A DNA stretch of 49,958 bases, taken from assembly GCA_934597535.1 (NCBI GenBank), contig CAKTRT010000005.1, positions 1-49,958 of the forward strand, in the 5' to 3' direction. The translations under genes and the position numbers were made by a program. Numbering within the stretch: the stretch's first letter is position 1; every line of letters starts with the position of its first letter. Source of the stretch: an uncultured Oscillospiraceae bacterium (lineage in GTDB: Bacteria > Bacillota > Clostridia > Oscillospirales > Oscillospiraceae). The notes below the pieces were generated by a model, which did no database searches, had not been told where the DNA came from, and saw only the letters and a list, made by a program, of their open reading frames with translations. Of this stretch, positions 9,598 to 16,768 are shown in pieces.

Positions 9598-10394
9598 AAA
9601 TGCTTGCGGCCATGCTGCCGAACATCTCTCTGCAGCTGCGCGCTGCCATGTCCAACCTCTATGCTTCGATGGAGCGCCTGGTTCCGCCGGAGGAGAGGGA
9701 GAATGATCCGGCTGTTGACCGGTACGCCTCTGTCTTTTGCCAGAGCTATTACCGGATGCAGCGCATCGTCAGCAATTTGACCGAGGCGGGGCGCTTTTTC
9801 GAGCGCAGCCGGTTCGAGCTGTATGACGACGACATCGTCGGCCTTTGCCGCCGTGTCTGCCGCGAGACGGAGTATCTGTTCTCGCTGCGCGGCATCACGC
9901 TGGACTTTGCCGCCGACCGCGAGAGCCGCATCATCGGCATGGATGTCGGCGCGCTGCGCAGGCTGCTGATGAATCTGCTCTCCAACGCGCTCAAGTTCAC
10001 GCCCTCCGGCGGCACGGTCCGCGTCCGCGTGCGGGCGGACGGGCGTTTTGTCAAGATCATCGTCGCCGATACGGGCATCGGCATGGGACCTGACCGGCTT
10101 GCCCACCTGTTCGACCGCTTTCTGGAAACGGAGAGCTACGATCCCGCGCCGCACGGTCTCGGCCTTGGCCTTGCCATCTGCCAGCGCGTTGCGCAGGGGC
10201 ACGGCGGCATGCTCGTGGCCGAATCGGAAGAGGGGAAGGGTTCCACGTTCACCGTTTCGCTGCCTGCGGCTCGGAGCGGGCGCGTGCGCCTGCACGACAG
10301 CGGCGGGGACTATACCGGCGGCTTTAACCGCACGCTCGTCGGGCTTGCCGATGCGCTCCCGCCGGAGGCCTTCCTGCAAAAATATCTGGACTGA
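9570..10394 (+). CDS. Histidine-kinase-like ATPase lacking the phospho-acceptor His
   Basis: The 274-aa soluble protein has a dimerisation-like helical N-terminus and a clear HATPase_c domain. The N box is LLMNLLSNALKFTPSGG, the G1 box is VADTGIGMG, the F box is DRFLETE and the G2 region is HGLGLGLAICQRV. Where the H box SHELRTPL should be, the sequence reads SLQLRAAM, so the phospho-acceptor His is Leu. No sensor or membrane segment and no response regulator are nearby. It may act as a phosphatase, a pseudo-kinase or an adaptor. It ends 13 bp before mnmA. An AAGGAG site precedes the ATG. Confidence 0.85.
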   Translation: MRDYTEEELKMLAAMLPNISLQLRAAMSNLYASMERLVPPEERENDPAVDRYASVFCQSYYRMQRIVSNLTEAGRFFERSRFELYDDDIVGLCRRVCRETEYLFSLRGITLDFAADRESRIIGMDVGALRRLLMNLLSNALKFTPSGGTVRVRVRADGRFVKIIVADTGIGMGPDRLAHLFDRFLETESYDPAPHGLGLGLAICQRVAQGHGGMLVAESEEGKGSTFTVSLPAARSGRVRLHDSGGDYTGGFNRTLVGLADALPPEAFLQKYLD

Positions 10395-10407
10395 ACCGGG
10401 AAACAAA

Positions 10408-11445
10408 ATGAGGAAAAAAGTTCTGATCGCAATGAGCGGCGGCGTGGATTCTTCCGCCGCCGCGCTTTTGCTGCAAAAGCAGGGGTACGACTGCGCCGGC
10501 GCAACGCTCTCCCTTTGCGGAAACGACACGGAGGGGGCGCGCGCCATCTGCGCCGGTCTGGGGATCCCCTTTTACGTCTTTGACGAGCGCGAGCGCTTTG
10601 CGCGCGAGGTGATGGATCGCTTTGTCAGCGAGTATCGCGCCGGCCGCACGCCGAATCCCTGCATCGACTGCAACCGCTGCCTTAAATTCGGCGCTTTTTT
10701 GGATCGCGCGCTCGAAATGGGCTTTGAGTATATCGCCACCGGCCACTACGCCCGCGTTGACTATGACGAAGCGCACGGCGTTTACCGCCTGCTGCGCGGC
10801 GAGAGCCGCGCAAAGGATCAGAGCTATGTGCTCTATCAGCTCACGCAGCGTCAGCTTTCGCATCTGCTGCTGCCCGTCGGCGGTTTTGAAAAGCCGGAGA
10901 TCCGTGAGCAGGCGGAGGAGGCGGGCCTTGAAAACGCCCATCAGGCCGATTCGCAGGATATCTGCTTCATCCCCGATGGGGACTATGTGCGCTTTCTGCA
11001 CGACTACGGCGGTGTGACGCCGCAGCCGGGCGATTTTATCGACGAAACGGGCCGTGTGCTCGGCCACCACCGCGGCTTGGAATGCTACACGGCGGGGCAG
11101 CGCAAGGGCCTCGGCGTGAGCGCGGATCGTCCGCTTTATGTGATATCCAAAAATGCCGAAAACAATACCGTGCTGCTCGGCGATAACGGGGAGCTGTTTT
11201 CCGAAGCGCTGCTGGCCTCGCACGTGAATTGGATCGCAGGGGAGACGCCTGCAGAAGAGGTCCGCTGCACTGCCAAAACGCGCTACAGCCAGAAAGAGTG
11301 CGACGCCGTCGTCACGCCGATAGAAGGCGGCGGCGCGCATGTCGCGCTGCTCACACCCCAGCGCGCCGTGACGGCGGGGCAGGCCGTTGTCTTTTATCAG
11401 GGCGATGAGGTGCTCGGCGGCGGTACGATCGAGCGCGCGCTGTAA
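10408..11445 (+). CDS. mnmA: tRNA-specific 2-thiouridylase MnmA
   Basis: The ATG at 10408 gives a 345-aa protein, about family length; longer in-frame extensions run into the kinase gene and are not used. The PP-loop is MSGGVDSSAAA near the N-terminus. The catalytic cysteine pair is in TPNPCIDCN and SQDICFIPDG, and GQRKGLGV follows. MnmA transfers sulfur to U34 of Lys, Glu and Gln tRNAs. It is probably co-transcribed with the kinase-like gene, although no functional link is evident. Confidence 0.95.
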   Translation: MRKKVLIAMSGGVDSSAAALLLQKQGYDCAGATLSLCGNDTEGARAICAGLGIPFYVFDERERFAREVMDRFVSEYRAGRTPNPCIDCNRCLKFGAFLDRALEMGFEYIATGHYARVDYDEAHGVYRLLRGESRAKDQSYVLYQLTQRQLSHLLLPVGGFEKPEIREQAEEAGLENAHQADSQDICFIPDGDYVRFLHDYGGVTPQPGDFIDETGRVLGHHRGLECYTAGQRKGLGVSADRPLYVISKNAENNTVLLGDNGELFSEALLASHVNWIAGETPAEEVRCTAKTRYSQKECDAVVTPIEGGGAHVALLTPQRAVTAGQAVVFYQGDEVLGGGTIERAL

Positions 11446-11454
11446 ATGAAAATG

Positions 11455-11497
11455 AAGAGAGGGGTCCCACACACCGTGCGGGGCCCCTCTTCCTTTT
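11455..11497. terminator. Terminator of mnmA, also usable from the minus strand
   Basis: A GC-rich stem (11455-11468 with about 11480-11491) is followed by CCTTTT on the plus strand and by CATTTTCATTT on the minus strand. Confidence 0.85.
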
Positions 11498-11588
11498 ACC
11501 GCTCGCTGGTATGGCATTCGTCGCCGAAGATCATGTCGTCCACGTCTCCGCGCCGGATCTCTTTCTCTTTTTCCTTCATCGTGTTCAT
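11496..11588 (-). CDS. Possible 30-aa acidic small protein
   Basis: A minus-strand ATG at 11588 follows AGAAAGG and opens a 30-codon frame that is highly charged (repeated KEKEKE, later DDMIFGDE). It ends exactly where the bidirectional terminator begins. Ribosome site, compact frame and terminator together make it plausible. I recognise no family. Confidence 0.4.
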   Translation of the reverse strand: MNTMKEKEKEIRRGDVDDMIFGDECHTSER

Positions 11589-11694
11589 CCTTTCTGACTT
11601 TGCTCACCCCGACAGTATATGCGTCCCGTCCCGCAAAAGTTGCACGAAACAGGGCAACCGGCGAAAAATTTTTTTAGGATATCCCCGGAGAGAC

Positions 11695-11723
11695 TTGCGC
11701 GTGGCCGGAGCATTTTGTATACT
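11695..11723 (+). promoter_or_regulatory. Promoter of the methyltransferase gene
   Basis: TTGCGC (11695-11700), a 17-bp spacer and TATACT (11718-11723) lie 33 bp before the ATG. Confidence 0.7.
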
Positions 11724-11756
11724 GTCAATCAATTGAAATGCAAAGGAGGGACGCTG

Positions 11757-12344
11757 ATGGATAAGAAAAGTGTGCAGACCTTTTTCGATGCCTGCGCCCC
11801 CACGTGGGACAGGAACATGGTGCGCAGCGAGCGTATCATTGCAAAGATCCTCGACGGCGCGCGCGTCGGCGCGGGCAAGACGGTGCTCGACGTGGCCTGC
11901 GGCACGGGCGTGCTGTTTTCCGATTATCTGGCGCGCGGCGCGAAGCACGTCACGGCGATCGATCTTTCGCCCGCCATGGCGAATATCGCCCGGGGGAAAG
12001 CCGGGGGCAGGCCTATCACCGTCCTCTGCGGCGATGTGGAGCAATATCGCTTCGACACGGTGTTCGACTGCGTCGTGGTCTACAATGCCTTCCCCCACTT
12101 CCCTGATCCTGCTCATGCCATTGCGGCGCTGGAAAAACTCGTAGCGCCGCGCGGCACGCTGACGATCGCCCACGGCATGAGCCGCGCAAGGCTCATGCAT
12201 CATCATTCCGGCTCGGCCTGCGCTGTGTCCGTCGATCTGCCGGAGCTTGATGCGCTCGCCGCGCTGCTCTCGCCGGATTTTACCCCCACGGTCCGGATCT
12301 CGGACGACGCGATGTATCAGCTCACCGCTGTAAAGAACGGCTGA
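11757..12344 (+). CDS. Class I SAM-dependent methyltransferase
   Basis: The ATG at 11757 has a perfect AGGAGG site and gives a 195-aa protein. Motif I is VLDVACGTGVL, followed by the acidic end of strand 2 in VTAIDLSPAM and motif II-like CGDVEQYRFDTVFDCVVVYNAF. This is the fold of small UbiE/COQ5-type methyltransferases. The C-terminus contains MHHHSGS and no obvious substrate signature, so the substrate is unknown. It is a single-gene unit with its own promoter; the region downstream holds the next promoter and leader. Confidence 0.8.
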   Translation: MDKKSVQTFFDACAPTWDRNMVRSERIIAKILDGARVGAGKTVLDVACGTGVLFSDYLARGAKHVTAIDLSPAMANIARGKAGGRPITVLCGDVEQYRFDTVFDCVVVYNAFPHFPDPAHAIAALEKLVAPRGTLTIAHGMSRARLMHHHSGSACAVSVDLPELDALAALLSPDFTPTVRISDDAMYQLTAVKNG

Positions 12345-12435
12345 CGTCCGCGCCGCTGCGGCGCAAAATCGACGCGCCTGATGGACGGCATGGGGAGCCT
12401 TGCGCGGAATGCGCCGCGCTTTTGACCAACGCATA

Positions 12436-12463
12436 TTGACAAAATACGGCGCGCTGGTATAAT
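12436..12463 (+). promoter_or_regulatory. Promoter of the leader/ECF unit
   Basis: Perfect TTGACA (12436-12441) and TATAAT (12458-12463) boxes are separated by 16 bp. Confidence 0.9.
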
Positions 12464-12469
12464 GGATAC

Positions 12470-12592
12470 AGTCGGCACAAGCTGACGGATACCGCTGGCA
12501 AAAGCCGGCTTTTCCCGCGCGATACCTGCAAAGAGCGATACCACGAAGGTATCAATATCCCTTTCAAGGGGGATATTGATACCTTTTTATTT
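12470..12592 (+). ncRNA. Attenuator-type structured leader (candidate riboswitch, class unknown)
   Basis: The expected transcript begins near 12470. It forms hairpin GTCGGC/GCTGAC (12471-12486), then hairpin GCTGGC/GCCGGC with loop AAAA, then GATACC at 12521-12526 and again at 12537-12542. The second of these pairs with GGTATC (12548-12553). GGTATC is also the first half of a 14-bp terminator stem (12548-12561 with 12570-12583) followed by T-rich sequence. Antiterminator and terminator are therefore mutually exclusive. Further GATAC copies occur at 12466 and 12489. It fits no riboswitch class I can recall. Confidence 0.65.
12548..12592 (+). terminator. Terminator arm of the leader attenuator
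   Basis: A 14-bp perfect stem with an 8-nt loop is followed by TTTTTATTTT, 45 bp before the first downstream ORF. Confidence 0.93.
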
Positions 12593-12636
12593 TCGCGGGG
12601 GAGATCCGCGCGCTCCCACTTATTCAGGGGGAACCA

Positions 12637-12819
12637 ATGAGAAAATTCAAAAGAGCCGCCGCGCTCTTTTCCAAAGCGGCCTACAGCGCGCACCCCGTGA
12701 CGGAGCACCAGCGCACGGATGTGGAAAAAGTTCTGGACGAGACGGAGCATATCCTGTATGATAAAGCAGACTGGAAGCAGAAGCTGCGGCTGAAGTATGT
12801 GAAGTGCCTCCACCTGTAA
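12637..12819 (+). CDS. Small basic hypothetical protein
   Basis: This 60-aa protein begins MRKFKRAAALF and is rich in Lys and Arg, with an amphipathic helical look and no recognised motif. An AGGGGG ribosome site lies 7 nt before the ATG. It is the first gene after the attenuator, so its expression should depend on readthrough of the leader. I do not recognise its family. Confidence 0.55.
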   Translation: MRKFKRAAALFSKAAYSAHPVTEHQRTDVEKVLDETEHILYDKADWKQKLRLKYVKCLHL

Positions 12820-12835
12820 AAAGGGGCAGGGAAGG

Positions 12836-13100
12836 ATGAAACGCATCTTTCTTTTGATTTGCGCCGCGCTCTTGCTGCTGTCGCTGTCAGCCTGCCGCAG
12901 CAGGGCGACAGCCGTGGAAGCACCGGGCGCTGCGGAGGCTCCCAATGCCGCGCAGACGGCGGCGTACCGCGGCGCAGGTCCTTCTGGCCAAGGCCATGTA
13001 CCCCTCGTTTTTGAGCGACACCGACGCGGATGAGGCGCTCAGCGCACTGATGGCGGAAAGCGGCAGGATGCTTTCCGGAACGGTTATTTTTGTAGGATAG
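12836..13100 (+). pseudogene. Small lipoprotein gene, frameshifted
   Basis: The start at 12836 has a GGGAAGG site and encodes a lipoprotein signal ending in the lipobox LSAC. About 45 codons in, near 12955-12985 in a GC-rich run (GCGGCGTACCGCGG), the sensible reading moves to the next frame. There it continues AQVLLAKAMYPSFLSDTDAD and ends with SGTVIFVG and a TAG at 13100, just before the DUF3842 ribosome site. The original frame instead runs into Arg/Gly/Pro-rich sequence and stops at 13033. A one-base indel, natural or from sequencing, explains this. Confidence 0.6.
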
Positions 13101-13113
13101 AAAGGAAGCAGTT

Positions 13114-13536
13114 ATGACGATCCTTGTAATTGACGGGCAGGGCGGAAAGCTCGGAAAAAGCCTTGTGGAGAGCATCAAAAAGTCCTTTCCGCAGGTGGAG
13201 ATCATGGCCGTCGGCACCAACAGCACGGCGGCCGAGGCGATGCGCCGCGCGGGTGCGGACCAGGTGGCGACGGGGGAAAACCCTGTTGTTGTGGCCTGCC
13301 GCCATGCGCAGATCATTGTCGGTCCTATCGGCATTGCCATTGCCGATGCGCTGATGGGCGAGATCTCCCCGGCAATGGCGAACGCCGTCGCCTCCAGCGG
13401 CGCTTACCGCGTGCTGATCCCGATGAACCTCTGCGGCACCTATGTGGCCGGCGCAAATCAGAAGTCCTCAGTCATCATGGAGGATGCGGTGGAGCATATC
13501 CGCCAGCTCCTCACGCGGATGGAGGGTGCGCGATGA
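13114..13536 (+). CDS. DUF3842 family protein
   Basis: The 140-aa protein opens with MTILVIDGQGGKLGK, a nucleotide-binding-like glycine-rich turn, and continues AVGTNSTAAEAMRRAGAD, a pattern I associate with DUF3842. Its function is unknown. Its end overlaps the next gene (an ECF transporter S component) as ATGA at 13533, so the two are translationally coupled. This suggests a role with the transporter, for example in handling its substrate; that part is inference. Confidence 0.8.
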   Translation: MTILVIDGQGGKLGKSLVESIKKSFPQVEIMAVGTNSTAAEAMRRAGADQVATGENPVVVACRHAQIIVGPIGIAIADALMGEISPAMANAVASSGAYRVLIPMNLCGTYVAGANQKSSVIMEDAVEHIRQLLTRMEGAR

Positions 13537-14090
13537 AGGGGAAGACTGCACAGCGCGCCCCGTGGGCGCTCCAGATCCGCCGGCTCACCTATGCCGCGCT
13601 CTGCCTTGCCATTGCGCTGGTGCTGCCGTTTCTCACCGGCCAGATCCCGGAGATCGGCTCCATGCTCTGCCCCATGCATATCCCGGCGCTTTTGTGCGGG
13701 TTTGTATGCGGCTGGCCGTGGGGGCTGGCGGTCGGCTTTGCCTCGCCGCTGCTGCGCTCGCTTTTGTTCGGCATGCCGCCGGCCTATGCCGCGGTCGCCA
13801 TGGCCTTTGAGATGGCCGCTTATGGTGCGGTAGCGGGCGTTTTGTACCGCGCGCTGCCCCGCAAGGGATGGAGCATCTGCGTCTCGCTGCTGGCCGCCAT
13901 GGTGGCCGGACGCATCGTGTGGGGCGGCGTGCAGTTCCTGCTTGCAGGGCTCCGGGGCACGGAATTCAGTCTGTCAATGTTTCTTGCCGGGGCGGTCACC
14001 GCCGCGCTTCCCGGAATCATCGTGCAGATCATCCTGATCCCCGTCCTTGTGGCGGTGATGGAAAAAGCGGGGCTGACGCTGAACGGCTGA
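13533..14090 (+). CDS. ECF transporter S component (substrate unknown)
   Basis: The 185-aa hydrophobic protein has five to six membrane helices, a basic N-terminus (LQIRRLTYAALCLAIALVL) and the ECF-like stretch LCPMHIPALLCGFVCG before further helices. It would bind a micronutrient and dock with a shared EcfAA'T module; no such module lies in this window, so it must be encoded elsewhere. The vitamin or metal carried cannot be deduced. It sits in an operon with DUF3842 behind an attenuator leader, which suggests nutrient-responsive control. Confidence 0.8.
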   Translation: MKGKTAQRAPWALQIRRLTYAALCLAIALVLPFLTGQIPEIGSMLCPMHIPALLCGFVCGWPWGLAVGFASPLLRSLLFGMPPAYAAVAMAFEMAAYGAVAGVLYRALPRKGWSICVSLLAAMVAGRIVWGGVQFLLAGLRGTEFSLSMFLAGAVTAALPGIIVQIILIPVLVAVMEKAGLTLNG

Positions 14091-14216
14091 CGGCGGAGGA
14101 CGATCGGAGCGTACCGCACGCTTGGCGGGGATGCATCCGATGCGCGCCCGCTTTGCGGAAAAGGCGGAGCAATGCCGGCTGCCGGGGAGAAAGGCGCTCA
14201 CGGCGTGAACTTCCGG

Positions 14217-14245
14217 TTGTATTCTGCGCGGCGGGATGGTATAAT
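14217..14245 (+). promoter_or_regulatory. Promoter-like boxes before the YoaK unit
   Basis: TTGTAT (14217-14222) and a perfect TATAAT (14240-14245) have a 17-bp spacer. The stretch from 14091 to 14216 has no gene that I can support. Confidence 0.6.
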
Positions 14246-14274
14246 CCTCACCGGCGCGGCGGGCGCCGGTGAGG
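14246..14274 (+). other. Strong GC hairpin at the leader 5' end
   Basis: A 12-bp perfect stem (14246-14257 with 14263-14274) is followed shortly by CTTTTTC. It may be the terminator of the upstream ECF unit or the 5' end of the next leader. It overlaps the expected +1 of the promoter boxes, so one of the two readings is probably wrong. Confidence 0.55.
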
Positions 14275-14376
14275 AGCTTTTTCCCGCGCTGCGCTCCGCA
14301 GGGGAGCGCGGACGGATGAAAATAATGGAGCGGAAAAAGGCGGAGCGGCCGCGGCTGCCCGCCAAATGGCTTCCGA

Positions 14377-14410
14377 AAGCATCGAAGGCTTCGGTTTTCG
14401 GTGCTTTTTT
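14377..14410 (+). terminator. Terminator-like hairpin just before the yoaK ribosome site
   Basis: Stem AAGCATCGAA (14377-14386) pairs with TTCGGTGCTT (14397-14406, one G-U), followed by T residues. An alternative stem CCGAAAGC/GCTTCGG would exclude it, so the leader may attenuate. Confidence 0.65.
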
Positions 14411-14434
14411 CGCAAAACAGGGAGGATGTGTTTT

Positions 14435-15118
14435 ATGATCGGATTTGGCGGCAGGAGACATGGGCAGATGTCGGAATCCATGCTGACGGCGGCGTTCATC
14501 ATTTTATCCGGCGGCTTGCAGGACGCTTACACCTATCTCTGCCGCGACAAGGTGTTTGCCAACGCGCAGACGGGCAACATCGTGCTCTTCAGCGCGTATC
14601 TCTTCGACGGCGACTGGGCGCACAGTCGCCGCTATCTTGCGCCGGTGCTGGCGTTTCTGCTCGGTATTTTCATTGCCGAGTGCATCCACCGCCGCTGCAA
14701 GACCATGGAGAAGGTGCATTGGCGGCAGCTGATCGTGCTGGCGGAGATCGTGCTGCTGTTCCTTGTCGGCTTTCTGCCGCAGGAGAGCAACACGGCTGCC
14801 AACGCGCTCGTTTCGTTCGTCTGCGCCATGCAGGTGCAGACCTTCCGCAAGGTGCGCGGCCACGCCTACGCGAGCACGATGTGCATCGGCAATATGCGCA
14901 GCGGCACGGAGGCGCTGTGCGTTTACTTCCACACGCGCGACCGCGAGGTGCTGCACAAGGCGCTGACCTACTTCGGCGTGATCGGACTTTTTGCCGTGGG
15001 CGCGGGTCTCGGCGCGCTGCTGACGAGGGCATTTGCCGAGCGCGGCATCTGGGTGTCCTGCGCACTGCTGGCGGTCAGCTTTCTCATCATGTTCATCCGC
15101 GAGGAGGAAGCGAAATGA
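14435..15118 (+). CDS. YoaK/DUF1275 family membrane protein
   Basis: I start at the ATG at 14435 (MIGFGG), preceded by GGGAGG; the in-frame upstream ATG at 14366 would place the coding start inside the terminator hairpin. The 227-residue protein has about six membrane helices and the DUF1275 signature GGLQDAYTYLCRDKVFANAQ followed by TGNIVLF, with a later AYASTMCIGNMRSGTEAL. The function of the family is not established. It overlaps the thioesterase gene as ATGA at 15115. Confidence 0.85.
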   Translation: MIGFGGRRHGQMSESMLTAAFIILSGGLQDAYTYLCRDKVFANAQTGNIVLFSAYLFDGDWAHSRRYLAPVLAFLLGIFIAECIHRRCKTMEKVHWRQLIVLAEIVLLFLVGFLPQESNTAANALVSFVCAMQVQTFRKVRGHAYASTMCIGNMRSGTEALCVYFHTRDREVLHKALTYFGVIGLFAVGAGLGALLTRAFAERGIWVSCALLAVSFLIMFIREEEAK

Positions 15119-15537
15119 GCCGTATGTTTCCGCCTATCGGCGACGCGGACGCTTACACCGCGAATAACCCCTTCATGGCGTACAACCATATTCAGATCAC
15201 CGTGATTGGAGAAGATGCGAACGGCGATCACTATGCAGAGGTCAGTGTGGAACTGCGGCCTGAATCGATGAACCTGCACGGCGCGGTCCACGGCGGACTG
15301 CTCTACGGCCTTGCCGACTGTGTGGCAGGCATCGCCGCGCGCTGCGACGGCAGCGATTATGTGACGCAGAGCGCCCACATCAATTTCCTGCGCAACACCA
15401 ATCATGGAACGGTTTTCGCTCGTGCGGAAGTCATTCGCCGCGGGCGGCGTATGGCGGTCATCCATGTGACGGTGCGCGACGGAGAAGACAACCTTCTTGC
15501 CGACTGCGCGGTAGACATGATGCGCATGGAGACGTAG
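15115..15537 (+). CDS. PaaI-type hotdog-fold thioesterase
   Basis: The ATG at 15115 overlaps the stop of the DUF1275 gene and gives 140 residues, normal for the family. The core NLHGAVHGGLLYGLADCVAG carries the typical HGG turn and the acidic residue used by PaaI-like acyl-CoA thioesterases. A beta strand with VTQSAHINFLRNT and a C-terminal hotdog strand follow. It likely hydrolyses an acyl-CoA, perhaps an aryl one. Long in-frame sequence upstream (back to 14401) is only the shadow of the DUF1275 gene. Confidence 0.88.
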   Translation: MSRMFPPIGDADAYTANNPFMAYNHIQITVIGEDANGDHYAEVSVELRPESMNLHGAVHGGLLYGLADCVAGIAARCDGSDYVTQSAHINFLRNTNHGTVFARAEVIRRGRRMAVIHVTVRDGEDNLLADCAVDMMRMET

Positions 15538-15581
15538 TGATAGTTTTTGAAAAGTGCCTGCCGCTTTCCGCGCAAGAGCAC

Positions 15582-15625
15582 AAAGGAGGCTGCGTGACGA
15601 AAGTCACGCAGCCTCCTTTTGTTTT
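15582..15625. terminator. Strong terminator, usable on both strands
   Basis: A 17-bp perfect stem (15582-15598 with 15603-15619) around a GAAA loop is followed by TTTTGTTTTC. It can also serve the minus-strand lysR remnant. Confidence 0.93.
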
Positions 15626-15672
15626 CTGTTATAAGGCGGGATTTTTCAGCATCATTTGTCAGCGCACAGCTT

Positions 15673-16008
15673 TTATGCCTTGCGCAAAAAAGTATCAAGC
15701 AACATTTGACGCAGATGCCTGGTGGCGATGCTCAACGGCTGATTTTTCCTCTGGAACAGATAGATGCTGCGCGGTGAGATCGGCTCGTCCAGTGTGAGCG
15801 GATAGACGCCGGTGAGCTCCGGCACTGCCACGAGCATTTCGCGCGGGACGAACCCAATGCCGAGGTTGCAGCGCACAGCAGGAAGGACTTGATCGATGGT
15901 CTCTACCTCCACGTCAGGACTGAACGGCAGGTCGTGCCGCAGAAAGAGGTCGGAATAGAAATCGTGGGACGATGTTCCCTCGGTGAGACTGACGATGGGA
16001 TAGTCCGC
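15673..16008 (-). pseudogene. lysR 3' remnant (C-terminal effector domain only)
   Basis: Reading the minus strand, LADYPIVSLTEGTSSHDFYS through VRCNLGIGFVPREML and the C-terminus is the second half of a LysR substrate-binding domain, about 111 residues. The DNA-binding half is missing: beyond 16008 the frame continues only as the antisense of the neighbouring alkA fragment. No start or ribosome site is present. The break coincides with the break in the alkA fragment, so both were cut by one event. Confidence 0.85.
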
Positions 16009-16419
16009 AAGGCGGAGTACATCACCGACTTTGCCGCAAGAGTCCGCAGCGGCGCGTTCGATCTGGACGGGATCCGGCACAGGAGCGACGAGGAAGCCAT
16101 CCGTGCGCTCACTGCCCTCAGGGGCGTCGGCGTCTGGACGGCGGAAATGATCCTGCTGTTCTGCATGCAGCGGCCGGACGTGTTCAGCTATGACGATCTT
16201 GCTATCCAGCGCGGCCTGCGTATGATCTACCATCACCGGAAGATCGACCGCAGGCTTTTTGAAAAATACCGGCGCCGTTTTTCTCCCTGCTGCAGCGTGG
16301 CGAGCCTGTATCTGTGGGCAGCGGCGGGCGGCGCCGTTCCGGAGCTGCGGGACTATGCGCCCGCAAAGCGCGCGGCCGCACGAAGATCCGCGGACAGGAG
16401 CAGAGAACACGGAGCATGA
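16003..16419 (+). pseudogene. AlkA-like DNA glycosylase 3' remnant
   Basis: From 16003 the plus strand encodes VRKAEYITDF and then the HhH-GPD core LRGVGVWTAEMILLFCMQRP and DDLAIQRGLRM, and it reaches a stop at 16419. By eye it matches about 60 percent of ~113 residues of the complete protein at 49164-49799, beginning at that protein's residue ~92. The N-terminal ~90 residues, including the QQIS region, are absent and replaced by antisense lysR sequence. There is no ribosome site at the nominal start near 15889. Confidence 0.88.
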
Positions 16420-16494
16420 AGTGTACTACATGGAAGTGCGCTTCTTGAAAGGATAAGATTTTATAAAAATTGTCAGAAATGGAGATTTTATCCG

Positions 16495-16761
16495 ATGAGC
16501 GCATACAAGACCATGGCAAAAAGCTTCCTCTCGGACTTTACGACCCGGCTGCGAAAAAGCCGGGGATTGACGCAGGAGGAAATGGCGGAGGAGCTGCGTA
16601 TCACAAGCCGTGCATACAGCGACCTGGAGCGGGGCGTCTACTGCTTTTCCGCCCTCGCGCTGCTGTTCCTTCTGCTGATGCTCGAGGAGAGCGAGCTAAA
16701 AGAGCTTCTGGACGCGTTCCGCAAGGAGGTCGGAAACGTGGAGAACAAAGGGGTGGCATAG
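16495..16761 (+). CDS. XRE-family helix-turn-helix protein
   Basis: The 88-aa protein carries FTTRLRKSRGLTQEEMAEEL followed by RITSRAYSDLERG, a Cro/C1-type helix-turn-helix at about residues 15-45, then a hydrophobic helix and an acidic tail. It is probably a small DNA-binding regulator. An imperfect dyad (GGATAA at 16451, TTATCC at 16490) flanks the start region and could be its own operator. It lies 7 bp upstream of the Spo0A-C-like gene, so they are likely one unit. Confidence 0.8.
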   Translation: MSAYKTMAKSFLSDFTTRLRKSRGLTQEEMAEELRITSRAYSDLERGVYCFSALALLFLLLMLEESELKELLDAFRKEVGNVENKGVA

Positions 16762-16768
16762 TATCACA

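Noticed and set aside
11446..11736. 96-codon plus-strand frame after mnmA
   Set aside because: It begins inside the mnmA terminator and runs across the promoter of the methyltransferase gene.
15889..16002. 5' part of the alkA-like frame before 16003
   Set aside because: It is the antisense of the lysR fragment and not glycosylase sequence, so it is not a native N-terminus.
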